Source: Natronocella acetinitrilica
Lineage (GTDB): Bacteria > Pseudomonadota > Gammaproteobacteria > Nitrococcales > Aquisalimonadaceae
Assembly: GCF_024170285.1 (NCBI RefSeq)
Contig: NZ_JALJXV010000006.1
Coordinates: 1-64,000, forward strand
Length of the DNA stretch: 64,000 nucleotides
Reading direction: 5' to 3'
In this document: positions 18,648-26,563 of the stretch, piece after piece
How positions within the stretch are numbered: position 1 is the stretch's first letter
Layout: each line of letters opens with the position of its first letter
Translations under genes and position numbers: made by a program
Notes under the pieces: generated by a model
Told to the model about the DNA's origin: nothing
Database searches by the model: none
Seen by the model: the letters and a program-made list of their open reading frames with translations, nothing else

Positions 18648-19059
18648 CTGTCTTCTTGACGAAGGGGAAGACGTCGGTGACACCGAGGATGTCGGTAATC
18701 AGCAGGACCAGGAAGATGAACACCACCGCGCCGACCACGCTGCCGACACCCGCGCCTGCGGGCATGGACTCCATCTGCTCGGAGAGCTGTGCAAGCTCAT
18801 CGGCCGTCAGGCTGTCGACGCGCTCGGCCGCGTCATCCGGGTCCACACCCCAGGCGATGAGCTGCTCACGAACGTCATCCCTGGCCAACAGGGCGCGTAC
18901 ATCGGCACGCTGTTCCGCCACGGCTGCGCTGGAGGCGTAATCGGCGGTGCCAATCATCCCGGCGTGAACCGTGGGCATCATGATACTCATGAGTGCGAAC
19001 AGCAGGGCGAGGCTTGCGGCAATGCCGCGGGTCAACGATGAACCGGAACGGGGCAACAT
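18640..19059 (-). CDS. PA2779-family small membrane protein
   Basis: A 139-residue protein resembling P. aeruginosa PA2779: signal-like helix (LALLFALMSIMMPTVHA), then a helical region ending in LTADELAQLSEQMESMPAG and a C-terminal membrane helix (VGSVVGAVVFIFLVLLITDILG). In Pseudomonas this family sits with a C39-peptidase-like partner (PA2778); here no such gene is present. AGGAG precedes ATG 19059. It starts 22 bases after the metallophosphoesterase stop and is probably in its operon. Function unknown. Confidence 0.75.
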   Translation of the reverse strand: MLPRSGSSLTRGIAASLALLFALMSIMMPTVHAGMIGTADYASSAAVAEQRADVRALLARDDVREQLIAWGVDPDDAAERVDSLTADELAQLSEQMESMPAGAGVGSVVGAVVFIFLVLLITDILGVTDVFPFVKKTVN

Positions 19060-19081
19060 GGCGACTCCTGAGTTGGGGAAA

Positions 19082-20080
19082 CTAGCGAACTATGGAACCT
19101 GAGTCCGCGGAAGACAAGCCGACGCCTTGCGGCGACGCCGGTCGCAGAACATGCAACAGGACTTCCGGCGGACAGTTGAAGCGCACATCGAGCACCGACG
19201 ACCCCGTGCCCGCAGAAGTGTAGCCATACAGACGTCGGTACCGCCAGGCACCATGGCAGTACCGCCGAGGACAACGGGCATTGGTCAGCACCGCCACGTC
19301 ACCGGGCAGGCGTATCTGGCCGCCGTGGGTGTGGCCACAGAGCATCGCATCAAAGCCGGCTTCCTCCGCCTCGACATAGCATTCCGGGGAATGGGCCAGT
19401 AGCAGGCGGGGAACGTCCGCAGGCAGTCCGGCTGCGGCCCGCCGCGGATCAGCACAGTCGAAATAGTGGGGATCATCCACCCCGGCCAGGGCCAGCACAC
19501 CATCCTGATGGTGGATCAATGCACTCTCGTTGAACAGAACCCGAATGCCCCTTGCCTCCAACGGCGGAATCATGGTGATGGAGTCGTGGTTGCCCAGCAC
19601 GGCATAAACGCTCTGCGGTAACGCCGGGCGCAATACGTCGATGGCACGCAGCATGGGCTCGATGGGTCCATCGGTACTGAAACGGAAATCCCCGGTGATA
19701 ACGCAGCTATCCGAGGTCACCCCGGCTATGCGACGGGCCAGCTCCCGGGCAAAGGTGTGATCCACATCCAGATGCAAATCACTCAGCTGCAGCAGACGGT
19801 ATCCATCCAGCGCGGGCGCCAGGCCTGGCAACACAAGTCGGCGCCGGCGCAACCGGAACCGCCGTGCGTTGCGGCGACCCCGCTCGTAAAGCCCGGTGGC
19901 CCGAAGCACCGCCGTCAGCATCGAGCGGGTTACGCCCCAGTTCTCCGGATGCAGACGCCGGTGCCGCCAGTCCACCACGGGTTCGCCACCGGGCCCCTCG
20001 CGGTCGAGACGGCGCCGCACTTGCTCGGCAGGCACTCGTCCATCGAGATGGGCAAACAGATCCGGCGGCTCCTGCGCCAT
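19082..20080 (-). CDS. Calcineurin-like metallophosphoesterase
   Basis: A 332-residue two-metal phosphoesterase of the YaeI/YkuE-like group. After an Arg-rich N-terminal 100 residues come the ordered motifs LSDLHLD, ITGDFR, VLGNHDS, LLAHSPE and CGHTHGGQIRLPG that bind the di-metal centre. The GHTHGGQ form is typical of YkuE-like enzymes. No obvious signal peptide is present. GGAGG precedes ATG 20080. It lies between the MgtE-N-like gene and the PA2779-like gene on the same strand. Substrate unknown. Confidence 0.88.
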   Translation of the reverse strand: MAQEPPDLFAHLDGRVPAEQVRRRLDREGPGGEPVVDWRHRRLHPENWGVTRSMLTAVLRATGLYERGRRNARRFRLRRRRLVLPGLAPALDGYRLLQLSDLHLDVDHTFARELARRIAGVTSDSCVITGDFRFSTDGPIEPMLRAIDVLRPALPQSVYAVLGNHDSITMIPPLEARGIRVLFNESALIHHQDGVLALAGVDDPHYFDCADPRRAAAGLPADVPRLLLAHSPECYVEAEEAGFDAMLCGHTHGGQIRLPGDVAVLTNARCPRRYCHGAWRYRRLYGYTSAGTGSSVLDVRFNCPPEVLLHVLRPASPQGVGLSSADSGSIVR

Positions 20081-20110
20081 GGTGAAACCCTCCGGATGCC
20101 ATGAGTCGGT

Positions 20111-20578
20111 TCATCGGTCCTTGTGGCGAACCACGCGCACGAGCCGGCTCAACCAGTCCGGCCGATCCCGCTTGCCGCGATCCTTATCCTTGCCCTTCTT
20201 CTCCGCCGCCACGCGCTGCTGCAACTGCTCGACGATGCGCGCTCTGCGCCAGTCTGGCAAAGCCTGCATCAGGCTGGCCTGCACATCGTCACCCGCCAGT
20301 TCCAGAGTCTCCAGCAGATGCTCGTCCCGGGCGATGCCGCAAAGATAGCGGACATTGGACGGATTGAGGGCAGAGATCAGACCCACCCGGTACTTGGGTT
20401 CCATGGCAAGAAAACCTGCGGCTGCCACGTTGAGGGGCAATGCCCTGAAGGCACGGCCACGCTCAGCCAGGGGTACGCGTGACAGCCATCGCGCCACCTG
20501 TCCCGGCGGCCAGTCCACGATACCTTCCGGCAGCACCAGCCTGCCCCTCCGATACTCCAGCTGGCCCTTGTCGTCCAC
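20111..20578 (-). CDS. Small protein resembling the MgtE N-terminal helical domain
   Basis: A 155-residue soluble protein made of short helices with the pattern LSRVPLAERGRAFRALP, AAAGFLAMEP, LISALNPSNVRYLCG and LMQALPDWRRARIVEQL, reminiscent of the MgtE N-terminal (magnesium-sensing) superhelix, ending in a strongly basic Lys/Arg/Asp tail. It begins with GTG at 20578, preceded by GGAGG, and ends 30 bases before the metallophosphoesterase start. No membrane segment, so it is not a transporter. The family assignment is tentative. Confidence 0.6.
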   Translation of the reverse strand: MDDKGQLEYRRGRLVLPEGIVDWPPGQVARWLSRVPLAERGRAFRALPLNVAAAGFLAMEPKYRVGLISALNPSNVRYLCGIARDEHLLETLELAGDDVQASLMQALPDWRRARIVEQLQQRVAAEKKGKDKDRGKRDRPDWLSRLVRVVRHKDR

Positions 20579-20771
20579 TTCTGCCCTGCCTCCGCGTAAT
20601 CACGCAACCTGCCCTGGTCGCGACCTTAAACATCGCGAAAACGGCGGCATACTGGCATATCTGCAAGACGCTCACCAGAGCATTTTGGCGGCGTTTATAC
20701 CTTGTATCGCACAAGGTTGCGGTTACCATCACAAAACTGCGGAAAACAACCCAGGGAGAACTCTTTCCATC

Positions 20772-21161
20772 GTGCTCAGCTATCTTGCCATCGCCCTCGG
20801 TAGCGCTGCGGGCGGCGCACTTCGCAGCCTGGTCGGTTTCTGGCTGGTGGGCTACACACCTGCCGGATTTCCCGTAGGGACATGGGTGGTGAATGTGAGT
20901 GGCAGCTTGCTGCTGGGTATGCTGATTCCGCTGCTCGAAGCCCCCGGCTGGTTGCCTCCAGAGCTGTTCTGGCTACTGGTGGTGGGGCTTTGCGGCAGCT
21001 ACACCACGGTCTCCACCTTCTCCTTGCAATCCGTAGTGCTTGCAAACGGCGGCAGGAGACTGACTGCTGCCGTCTACATCACGACCACCGTCTTTGCGTG
21101 CCTGACGGCGGTTGCCGTTGGCTACGCGGTCGCCGGGCTCTGGATATCGGGGCCCACATGA
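20772..21161 (+). CDS. crcB: Fluoride channel protein CrcB/FluC, first copy (divergent)
   Basis: A 129-residue, four-helix Fluc fluoride channel subunit. Motifs: GSAAGGALRSLVG in helix 1, NVSGSLLLGML in helix 2, GLCGSYTTVSTFSLQ in helix 3. In typical Fluc proteins the third motif reads TTFSTFS followed by an acidic residue; here the first Phe of the Phe box is Val and the acidic residue is Gln. The frame has no ATG; GTG 20772 is the best start, with GGGAG 13 bases upstream. The stop overlaps the second copy (ATGA). No fluoride riboswitch core was seen upstream. The altered motif suggests it works as a heterodimer with the second copy. Confidence 0.85.
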   Translation: MLSYLAIALGSAAGGALRSLVGFWLVGYTPAGFPVGTWVVNVSGSLLLGMLIPLLEAPGWLPPELFWLLVVGLCGSYTTVSTFSLQSVVLANGGRRLTAAVYITTTVFACLTAVAVGYAVAGLWISGPT

Positions 21162-21553
21162 ACAGGCTTGTCATGATGGTCGCGCTGGGCAGCGCCCTGG
21201 GAGGGATGGCCCGACACGGCGTTCGGGATCTACTGGCCGTCGCCGGCCTGGAACCCCAACTAATCAGCACGCTTGCCGTCAACGTGGCGGGATCGCTGAT
21301 CATCGGGGCGTTGGCGGTACTGACTGCAGAGAACGCACGGTTCGCCATTCACGAGCGGTATCGCCAGTTTCTGATGGCCGGCTTCTGCGGCGGCTTCACC
21401 ACCTTCTCGATATTCAGCGCGGAAGCCGTGAGCCTGTTGCAGGCGGGTCATACAGCGCAGGCGGCCGGCTATGTATTGGCCACCGTCCTGCTGTCCATTG
21501 CTGCGTGCTGGACCGGCTGGGTATTCGCCGGGCGCTACAACGCGATTCGCTGA
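21158..21553 (+). CDS. crcB: Fluoride channel protein CrcB/FluC, second copy
   Basis: A 131-residue Fluc fluoride channel subunit with four helices. Motifs are GSALGGMARHGVRD, NVAGSLIIGAL and GFCGGFTTFSIFSAE, retaining both Phe-box residues and the acidic residue lost in the first copy. Start ATG 21158 overlaps the first copy's stop by four bases, so expression is coupled and roughly equal. Exports fluoride across the inner membrane by passive conduction. Tandem pairs of this kind are usual for heterodimeric channels in Gram-positive bacteria, less so in Gammaproteobacteria. Confidence 0.9.
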   Translation: MNRLVMMVALGSALGGMARHGVRDLLAVAGLEPQLISTLAVNVAGSLIIGALAVLTAENARFAIHERYRQFLMAGFCGGFTTFSIFSAEAVSLLQAGHTAQAAGYVLATVLLSIAACWTGWVFAGRYNAIR

Positions 21554-21636
21554 CTGTCGCAACCTCGACACAGTGGCAGGCGCACCCCCTATCAGGCATG
21601 ATTCGCAGCGCCTTTCAACCATCAAGGAGGCGACTG

Positions 21637-22209
21637 ATGAAGCGTACGATAGGCGCCCTGCTACTGCTCCTGCCCACACTGGCCATGAGCCAGGACCCAA
21701 CCTACAGCTACGTCGAGGGCGGTGTCTCCATTGTCGACCCCCCAGGGCGTTTTGGCAGTAGCGATGCGGGCATTCAGGTACGGGGCAGCTACGCCCTGGA
21801 CGATCTGCTGTTCGTTCGCGGCGGCATCCAGAGCAACACCTTCTCGCGTCGTACCGGACCACCCGGCGACCGCAGTCGGGTGAGTGTGGACCGGGATATT
21901 CTCTCTCTCGGCCTGGGCTTTCGCGTACCCACGGAACAACAGCTGGACGTCTACGGCGCTGCCGACCTGCTCTACGATGCCGGTGACGCCGACGATGCCG
22001 GTTTCCGCCTCGAGGGTGGTGTCCGGGCCGCCCTGCCACCGGCCTGGGATGTCGCCGCCGGGCTGCGCGTCGGCCGCGTGGACAGCCATACCAATGCCCA
22101 GGTCTTCGGCAATGCGTTCTACGAGTTCGCACCGCAGTTCTCCGCCGGCGGCGAGCTGGCGGTGGGTGACTTCGACGAGTTGCTGCTCGGTTTCCGCTAC
22201 CGTTTCTAG
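21637..22209 (+). CDS. Small outer-membrane beta-barrel protein
   Basis: A 190-residue secreted protein with signal peptide (MKRTIGALLLLLPTLAMS) and alternating hydrophobic strands typical of an OmpW/OmpX-like or outer-membrane beta-barrel domain: YSYVEGGVSIV, GIQVRGSYAL, LLFVRGGIQ, DVYGAADLLYD, LRVGRVDS. It ends in the sequence LLLGFRYRF, whose terminal Phe is the usual signal for BAM-dependent insertion. AGGAGG precedes ATG 21637. It follows crcB by 83 bases. Ligand or function unknown. Confidence 0.75.
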   Translation: MKRTIGALLLLLPTLAMSQDPTYSYVEGGVSIVDPPGRFGSSDAGIQVRGSYALDDLLFVRGGIQSNTFSRRTGPPGDRSRVSVDRDILSLGLGFRVPTEQQLDVYGAADLLYDAGDADDAGFRLEGGVRAALPPAWDVAAGLRVGRVDSHTNAQVFGNAFYEFAPQFSAGGELAVGDFDELLLGFRYRF

Positions 22210-22247
22210 CACATCCCCAGGACATCACGGCCAGGGACGGCCCGGCA

Positions 22248-23147
22248 TTACCGAGTCGGCTCCACCTTGGCACGATCCCGCGCCAGTTCCTCCCGGTTGG
22301 TCCAGAAGCGGAACAGCAGGGTAACGAACGTCGAGTTGACGACGATAAACAGCGAATACATCACCGGCATCAACAAGATCTGCTGCTGGGTATCACCCGC
22401 AAAGACGATGATCACGATCAGCGCCCCCAGCGGGCCGTTCTGTATGCCTGTCTCAAGGGACACCGTTCGCGCTTTCTGTGGATTGAGACGCAGCGAGCGT
22501 GCGAACAGGTAACCGAAGGCAAAGCCGGTCAGCCCCAGAAGAATCACCGACGCGTAAACGCCGAAACCCGTGGTCAGCAGCAACTCCCAGTTCCGCGGAA
22601 TCCAGGTTGCCAGCAGAAAGACGATCACGATCAGCCCCAGCAGACTTCCCAGCAGCTCGATGACTGCGCCAAGGTTGGCGTTGCGCCGCCGTAGCCACAT
22701 ACCCACCAGGGTCGGAATCAGGAGCACGAACAGCAGGGAGATAATTTCGCCAGGGGGAATCCGGAAGGCTTCATCAATACCGGAAGTCAGCACTTCCATC
22801 CATACCGGCACCAGTACGACGGCAGCCAGGGTGGAACACACCGTCATCAGGATGCTGAGCCCCAGCAGGCTCTTCGAGAAATAGGCGAAGATATTGGACG
22901 TGGTGCCCCCCGGCATGCACCCCATGAGCACCAGCCCAACCGTCTGTTCCGGCGTCAGGCCGAAAAAGCGGGCCAGAAAGAATGCCAGCAACGGCATGCA
23001 CAGATACTGGGAGGCAAAACCGACGCCGATGGCCTGTGGATGGCGCATCGCCAGACGGAAATCCTTGAACGTCAATGACGCCCCCATGCCCAGCATGATG
23101 ACCACCATCATCAGACCGAGCAGGGTCTCCTCAACGGGGTTGAGCAT
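22248..23147 (-). CDS. Bile acid:sodium symporter (BASS) family transporter
   Basis: A 299-residue, nine to ten helix sodium-coupled carrier for organic anions. Family motifs GLVLMGCMPGGTTSNIFAYFSKS and VSLETGIQNGPLG mark the crossed helices that bind sodium and substrate. GAGGAG precedes ATG 23147. It starts 12 bases after the fadD stop, so it is cotranscribed; uptake of a carboxylic acid that FadD then activates is plausible but inferred. Confidence 0.87.
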   Translation of the reverse strand: MLNPVEETLLGLMMVVIMLGMGASLTFKDFRLAMRHPQAIGVGFASQYLCMPLLAFFLARFFGLTPEQTVGLVLMGCMPGGTTSNIFAYFSKSLLGLSILMTVCSTLAAVVLVPVWMEVLTSGIDEAFRIPPGEIISLLFVLLIPTLVGMWLRRRNANLGAVIELLGSLLGLIVIVFLLATWIPRNWELLLTTGFGVYASVILLGLTGFAFGYLFARSLRLNPQKARTVSLETGIQNGPLGALIVIIVFAGDTQQQILLMPVMYSLFIVVNSTFVTLLFRFWTNREELARDRAKVEPTR

Positions 23148-23159
23148 GGCCGGGGCTCC

Positions 23160-24911
23160 TCAGGCAACGCGCTCGTCAGATGGCGTGGTTTCGTCGCCCG
23201 GCTGGGCGCGATCCCGCAGGTCTTTCCGCAATACCTTGCCGACAGGGGTCTTGGGCAGATCCTCGGCGAACACGACACGGCTCGGCACCTTGTACGCTGC
23301 CAGTTCCGAACGACAGTGCTCCCGGATGTCCTTCTCACCAAGCCCCGGTGCCCGCAGAACCACATAGGCGTGCACAGCCTCACCCGTCTGGCGATCCGGC
23401 ACGCCGATCACCGCCGACTCCTGCACCGCATCCAGCCGGGCAATGCAGTCTTCCACCTCGTTGGGGTACACGTTGAAACCGCTGACCAGGATCAGATCCT
23501 TCTTCCGATCAACGATGCGGAAATAACCGTTCTCGTCCATCACGGCGATATCTCCGGTACAGAACCAGCCATCGCGGAAACTGCGCTCCGTTTCCTCTGG
23601 CCGGTTCCAGTATCGGGTCATGACCTGCGGTCCCTGGACGATGAGCTCGCCAGGCTCACCGGGCGGCACGCACTCGCCCTGTTCATCGATCAGCCGGACC
23701 CGCGTGCCCGGCACGGGAATGCCGATGGAGTCCGGCAACGGGTTGCGAATCGGGTTGAAACACAGCACGGGGGACGTTTCCGTCAGGCCATAGCCCTCGA
23801 CAATCGGGCACCCGGCGATCTGCGTCCAACGTTCCGCAACGGCGTGATGCAGGGCCGTCCCCCCGGCCATGGCCATTTTCATGCTGGGCGGGGGATACAG
23901 AGCGAACCACTCCTCGTTCAACACAGCGTTGTACAGGGTGTTTACACCTGAAATCCAGCTGATCGGATAGTTCTCCAGCGCCCGCTGACAGTTACGAATC
24001 GGCCGAGGACTCGGCACCAGCACGTTGTGGGCCCCCTTCATGTAGAAGGCCAGGAAATTCACCGTGAAAGCGAAGATATGGTAGAGGGGCAGCGCCGTCA
24101 GCACGCACTCGCTGCCCGGTTCGATGAACTCCCCCGCCGTGGCATCGACCTGGGCCAGATTCGCCAGCAGATTGCCGTGGGTCAGCACCGCACCCTTGCT
24201 CACACCGGTGGTACCACCGGTGTACTGCAACAATGCGGTGTCGCCATGCGCGAGTTCGTGCCAGTAGTCGGTCACCTGGACGTGATCGAGCTGCGCACGG
24301 CCCCGCTCGATGGCCGTATCCAGCCTCACTACGTCCAGATTGTGATCGGGAATGACACACTGCCAGTACTTCAGTATCAGCCGGAGAATGCCGCCGACCA
24401 CGGGTGGAAACCATTGGGCAACGCCGGCGACCACGACATGCTTGATGGAGGTTTCAGAGATGATCGACTCAAGCTTGTCGAGAAAAAGGTCGATGATGAC
24501 CAGCGCCTCGGCTTCGCTATCGCGGAACTGGGCCGACATCTCGCGGGGGGTATACAGCGGATTGACGTTGACCAGCACGCAGCCGGCCTTGAGGATGCCC
24601 AGCACCGCCACCGGATAGCTGAGGCAGTTGGGCATCTGCACGGCGACCCGGGCCCCCTGGGCGAGGCCCAGCTCCTCCCGCAGATAGGCAGCGAAGCCAT
24701 CGGAAAGGGCCTCCACCTCACGAAACCGCAGGCTCCCCGACATACCGTTGGGCATGCAGGTGGTGAAGGCAAGGCGATCACCATGGAGGCGTGCCGTCTC
24801 GGCGGCCAGCGCCGGAATACTGGCATGGGGCTGGTGCTCGACCGTCTCGGTAATACCGTCCGGGAAATGCTGTTTCCAGGGTGCATCATCGTAGGCCGAC
24901 GCCATGGCCAT
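23160..24911 (-). CDS. fadD: Long-chain fatty acid-CoA ligase (AMP-forming)
   Basis: Adenylate-forming acyl-CoA synthetase (583 aa) that activates fatty acids for beta-oxidation. Motifs in order: P-loop LLQYTGGTTGVSKGA (about 200), GYGLTETSPV (about 345), DGWFCTGDIAVMDENGYF (about 430), hinge RKKDLILVSGFNVYPNEVE, and the catalytic Lys in KTPVGKVLRKDLRD near the end. ATG 24911 (MAMASAYDD) is chosen because GGAGGAG lies six bases upstream. Together with fadI and fadJ at 26.5-30 kb it supplies the activation step; the upstream nested inverted repeat may be a fatty-acid-responsive operator. Confidence 0.9.
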   Translation of the reverse strand: MAMASAYDDAPWKQHFPDGITETVEHQPHASIPALAAETARLHGDRLAFTTCMPNGMSGSLRFREVEALSDGFAAYLREELGLAQGARVAVQMPNCLSYPVAVLGILKAGCVLVNVNPLYTPREMSAQFRDSEAEALVIIDLFLDKLESIISETSIKHVVVAGVAQWFPPVVGGILRLILKYWQCVIPDHNLDVVRLDTAIERGRAQLDHVQVTDYWHELAHGDTALLQYTGGTTGVSKGAVLTHGNLLANLAQVDATAGEFIEPGSECVLTALPLYHIFAFTVNFLAFYMKGAHNVLVPSPRPIRNCQRALENYPISWISGVNTLYNAVLNEEWFALYPPPSMKMAMAGGTALHHAVAERWTQIAGCPIVEGYGLTETSPVLCFNPIRNPLPDSIGIPVPGTRVRLIDEQGECVPPGEPGELIVQGPQVMTRYWNRPEETERSFRDGWFCTGDIAVMDENGYFRIVDRKKDLILVSGFNVYPNEVEDCIARLDAVQESAVIGVPDRQTGEAVHAYVVLRAPGLGEKDIREHCRSELAAYKVPSRVVFAEDLPKTPVGKVLRKDLRDRAQPGDETTPSDERVA

Positions 24912-24937
24912 TCGCGCTCCTCCATTGTTCTTATCCC

Positions 24938-24968
24938 GTTGACGCAAGACGCCGCGTCAACCGGTTGA
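24938..24968 (-). promoter_or_regulatory. Nested palindromes overlapping the probable fadD promoter
   Basis: GTTGACGC (24938-24945), eight bases, GCGTCAAC (24954-24961), overlapping a second perfect palindrome TCAACCGGTTGA (24957-24968). Read on the minus strand, TTGACG forms a -35 with GGATAA 18 bases on. The site lies 27-57 bases before the fadD start, so it is a strong operator candidate. It does not match the PsrA or E. coli FadR consensus I know. Confidence 0.5.
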
Positions 24969-25071
24969 TTGCGAAGGAGGGAATGGCTGTTGCCTGCAGC
25001 GAACCCTCATCGCCGTCTGCTTATGCAAGACGATGCGATGAAATCACCCACAAATGCAAGATGCAGGGCTA

Positions 25072-25227
25072 TCAGCCTGCCTGGGCCTCGCCGCGGGACT
25101 GCCGTCGCACTTCCCAGAGCAGGCGCTCCTCGAAGCGCCGGTTCTCGATTTCCTGCTCCACCGCCTCCCGTAGTTCCTCGAGGCGGCGTCGATCCAGTTC
25201 TTTCAGATTGATGTCCACGATGCTCAT
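25072..25227 (-). CDS. Small coiled-coil protein of unknown function
   Basis: A 51-residue, highly charged protein (MSIVDINLKELDRRRLEELREAVEQ split by heptads) that is predicted to be one long helix with Arg/Glu salt bridges, no Cys and no membrane segment. It reads as a real small gene because of the regular helix pattern and its place between the fadD promoter and the LOV gene on the same strand. Start ATG 25227 has only a weak upstream purine tract. Function unknown. Confidence 0.5.
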   Translation of the reverse strand: MSIVDINLKELDRRRLEELREAVEQEIENRRFEERLLWEVRRQSRGEAQAG

Positions 25228-25349
25228 GCAAGATCCGTTATTGACGGCTAATCGGCGCCGCGCCGTTCCCATGGAACAAAGCGGGCGTTTCGGTTGAGGT
25301 GGGGTTACGCTGTCACTCTAAAGCTGGAGCCTGCGTCCTCTAAGGACCA

Positions 25350-25787
25350 TCAGGCGTCGTCCGCCGCGGGGCCTTCCAGGGCACGCAACCGGTCTTCCAG
25401 TTCCTTCTGCGCAGTGACGTCCTTCTGGATCCCGATGTAGTAGGTCAACTCGTCCTGCTCGCTGTACACCGGCGTGATACTGAGTTCGTTCCAGAACAAC
25501 GAGCCATCCTTGCGATAGTTGCGCAGCACCTGCCTGGTTGCTTCACCACGACCGATGGCGCGCCGTATCTCATCCAGCCCTTTCTGGTCGCGGTCGCCCG
25601 CCTGCAGGAATCGACAGTCCTGGTAGAGGATCTCTTCGGCTGTATAACCGGTAAGGCGCTCGAAGGCCGGGTTCACGTAGATCAGGACGTTGTCATCGCC
25701 TTCCTGTTCGGCGATCACGATACCGTCATTGGAGGCGTCTACGAGCAGACGCAACAGTTCGTGCGGAATCGTTTCCAGATCTTTCAT
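25350..25787 (-). CDS. Short LOV-domain blue-light photoreceptor
   Basis: A 145-residue single-domain LOV protein. The photoactive motif is LYQDCRFLQAGDRDQ, with the Cys at about residue 58 that forms the light-driven adduct with FMN; the flanks NDGIVIAEQEGD, LIYVNPAFERLTGY, LRNYRKDGSLFWNELSITPV and LTYYIGIQKDVTAQ match, almost word for word, the Pseudomonas putida short LOV proteins PpSB1/PpSB2. N- and C-terminal helices (jalpha) are present but no effector domain, so it must signal by dimerisation or partner binding. ATG 25787 is used; an in-frame TTG lies at 25814. It could influence neighbouring thioredoxin or fatty acid genes, but nothing in the sequence shows this. Confidence 0.92.
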   Translation of the reverse strand: MKDLETIPHELLRLLVDASNDGIVIAEQEGDDNVLIYVNPAFERLTGYTAEEILYQDCRFLQAGDRDQKGLDEIRRAIGRGEATRQVLRNYRKDGSLFWNELSITPVYSEQDELTYYIGIQKDVTAQKELEDRLRALEGPAADDA

Positions 25788-25956
25788 AAACTCAGGTCGC
25801 CTTGCTGGATGCAAGCGGACGGACAGACGTCCAGCACCGTTTCGTTGACTGCAAAGATGGGGCAGAGTTCAGCCCATGCTGTGCAACGCCCCGGACCCGG
25901 AGCATACAACAGCGAAAGGCCTGACCGATAGGGACATGGCAACTCACATCCGAAAA

Positions 25957-25981
25957 CAAAAAAGGCCGGCTATCGCCGGCC
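25957..25981 (-). terminator. Intrinsic terminator of trxA
   Basis: Stem GGCCGGC-TATC-GCCGGCC preceded on the plus strand by A-runs, which read as a U-run on the minus strand. It lies 26 bases after the thioredoxin stop and forms a textbook Rho-independent terminator. Confidence 0.85.
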
Positions 25982-26006
25982 GAATCAGCTATGCCTTACA
26001 GATCAC

Positions 26007-26333
26007 CTATAAATTCGAATCGACGAAGGCGGCGAGTTCCGGCCGGGAGAGCGCACCCACCCGGGTCGCCTGCGCCGCGCCATCCTTGAAAACCATCAGC
26101 GTAGGGATTCCCCGGATGCCGAATCGCGGCGCAATCGCCTGATTTTCATCGATGTTCACCTTGACCACGCGGATCCGCTCGCCATAGGTCTGCGCCACGT
26201 CGTCCAGCAGCGGAGCCAGAGTCCGGCAAGGTCCGCACCACTCAGCCCAGAAGTCTACGAGCACAGGGGTCTCCGCCTGCAGGACGTCTTCATCAAAGCG
26301 CTCTTCGGTGGTGTGTACGATTGCTTCTGCCAT
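26007..26333 (-). CDS. trxA: Thioredoxin
   Basis: Cytoplasmic thioredoxin of 108 residues with the active site WCGPC at 32-36, the buried Asp in VLVDFWAEW, the cis-proline motif GIRGIPTLMVFKDG and the C-terminal GALSRPELAAFV helix. It reduces protein disulfides and is itself reduced by thioredoxin reductase. ATG 26333 gives the normal family length; the longer frame to 26468 adds a non-conserved Arg-rich stretch and crosses the AT-rich promoter region. It is followed by its own terminator and so is monocistronic. Confidence 0.95.
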   Translation of the reverse strand: MAEAIVHTTEERFDEDVLQAETPVLVDFWAEWCGPCRTLAPLLDDVAQTYGERIRVVKVNIDENQAIAPRFGIRGIPTLMVFKDGAAQATRVGALSRPELAAFVDSNL

Positions 26334-26461
26334 AGTTCGTGACTGCTCCGCTGTTTTTAACCGCCGGTATTGTACGAACCGGGACGTTATTACTGAATTG
26401 TTTCTTTTGAATGCTAATGATGCTTTTCGTCTATCAAACACCGATGAACAAGGCCCTGAAG

Positions 26462-26490
26462 TTGACAATACGCTACCGTACTGGTGAATT
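26462..26490 (+). promoter_or_regulatory. Possible sigma-70 promoter for fadIJ
   Basis: TTGACA (26462-26467), 17 bases, then TGAATT (26485-26490). The -35 is perfect but the -10 matches only three of six positions. It lies 74 bases before the fadI start in the AT-rich part of the trxA-fadI gap. Confidence 0.35.
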
Positions 26491-26563
26491 GCCGACTTGA
26501 ACCAGCCACAGGACGGCGAGGAAAACCGTCAGCCATTCGCGCCGGGACACAAGGGGATTTACC

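Noticed and set aside
20579..20771. Fluoride riboswitch upstream of crcB
   Set aside because: No CUGAUGA-type core or matching stem pattern was found in the 193 bases.
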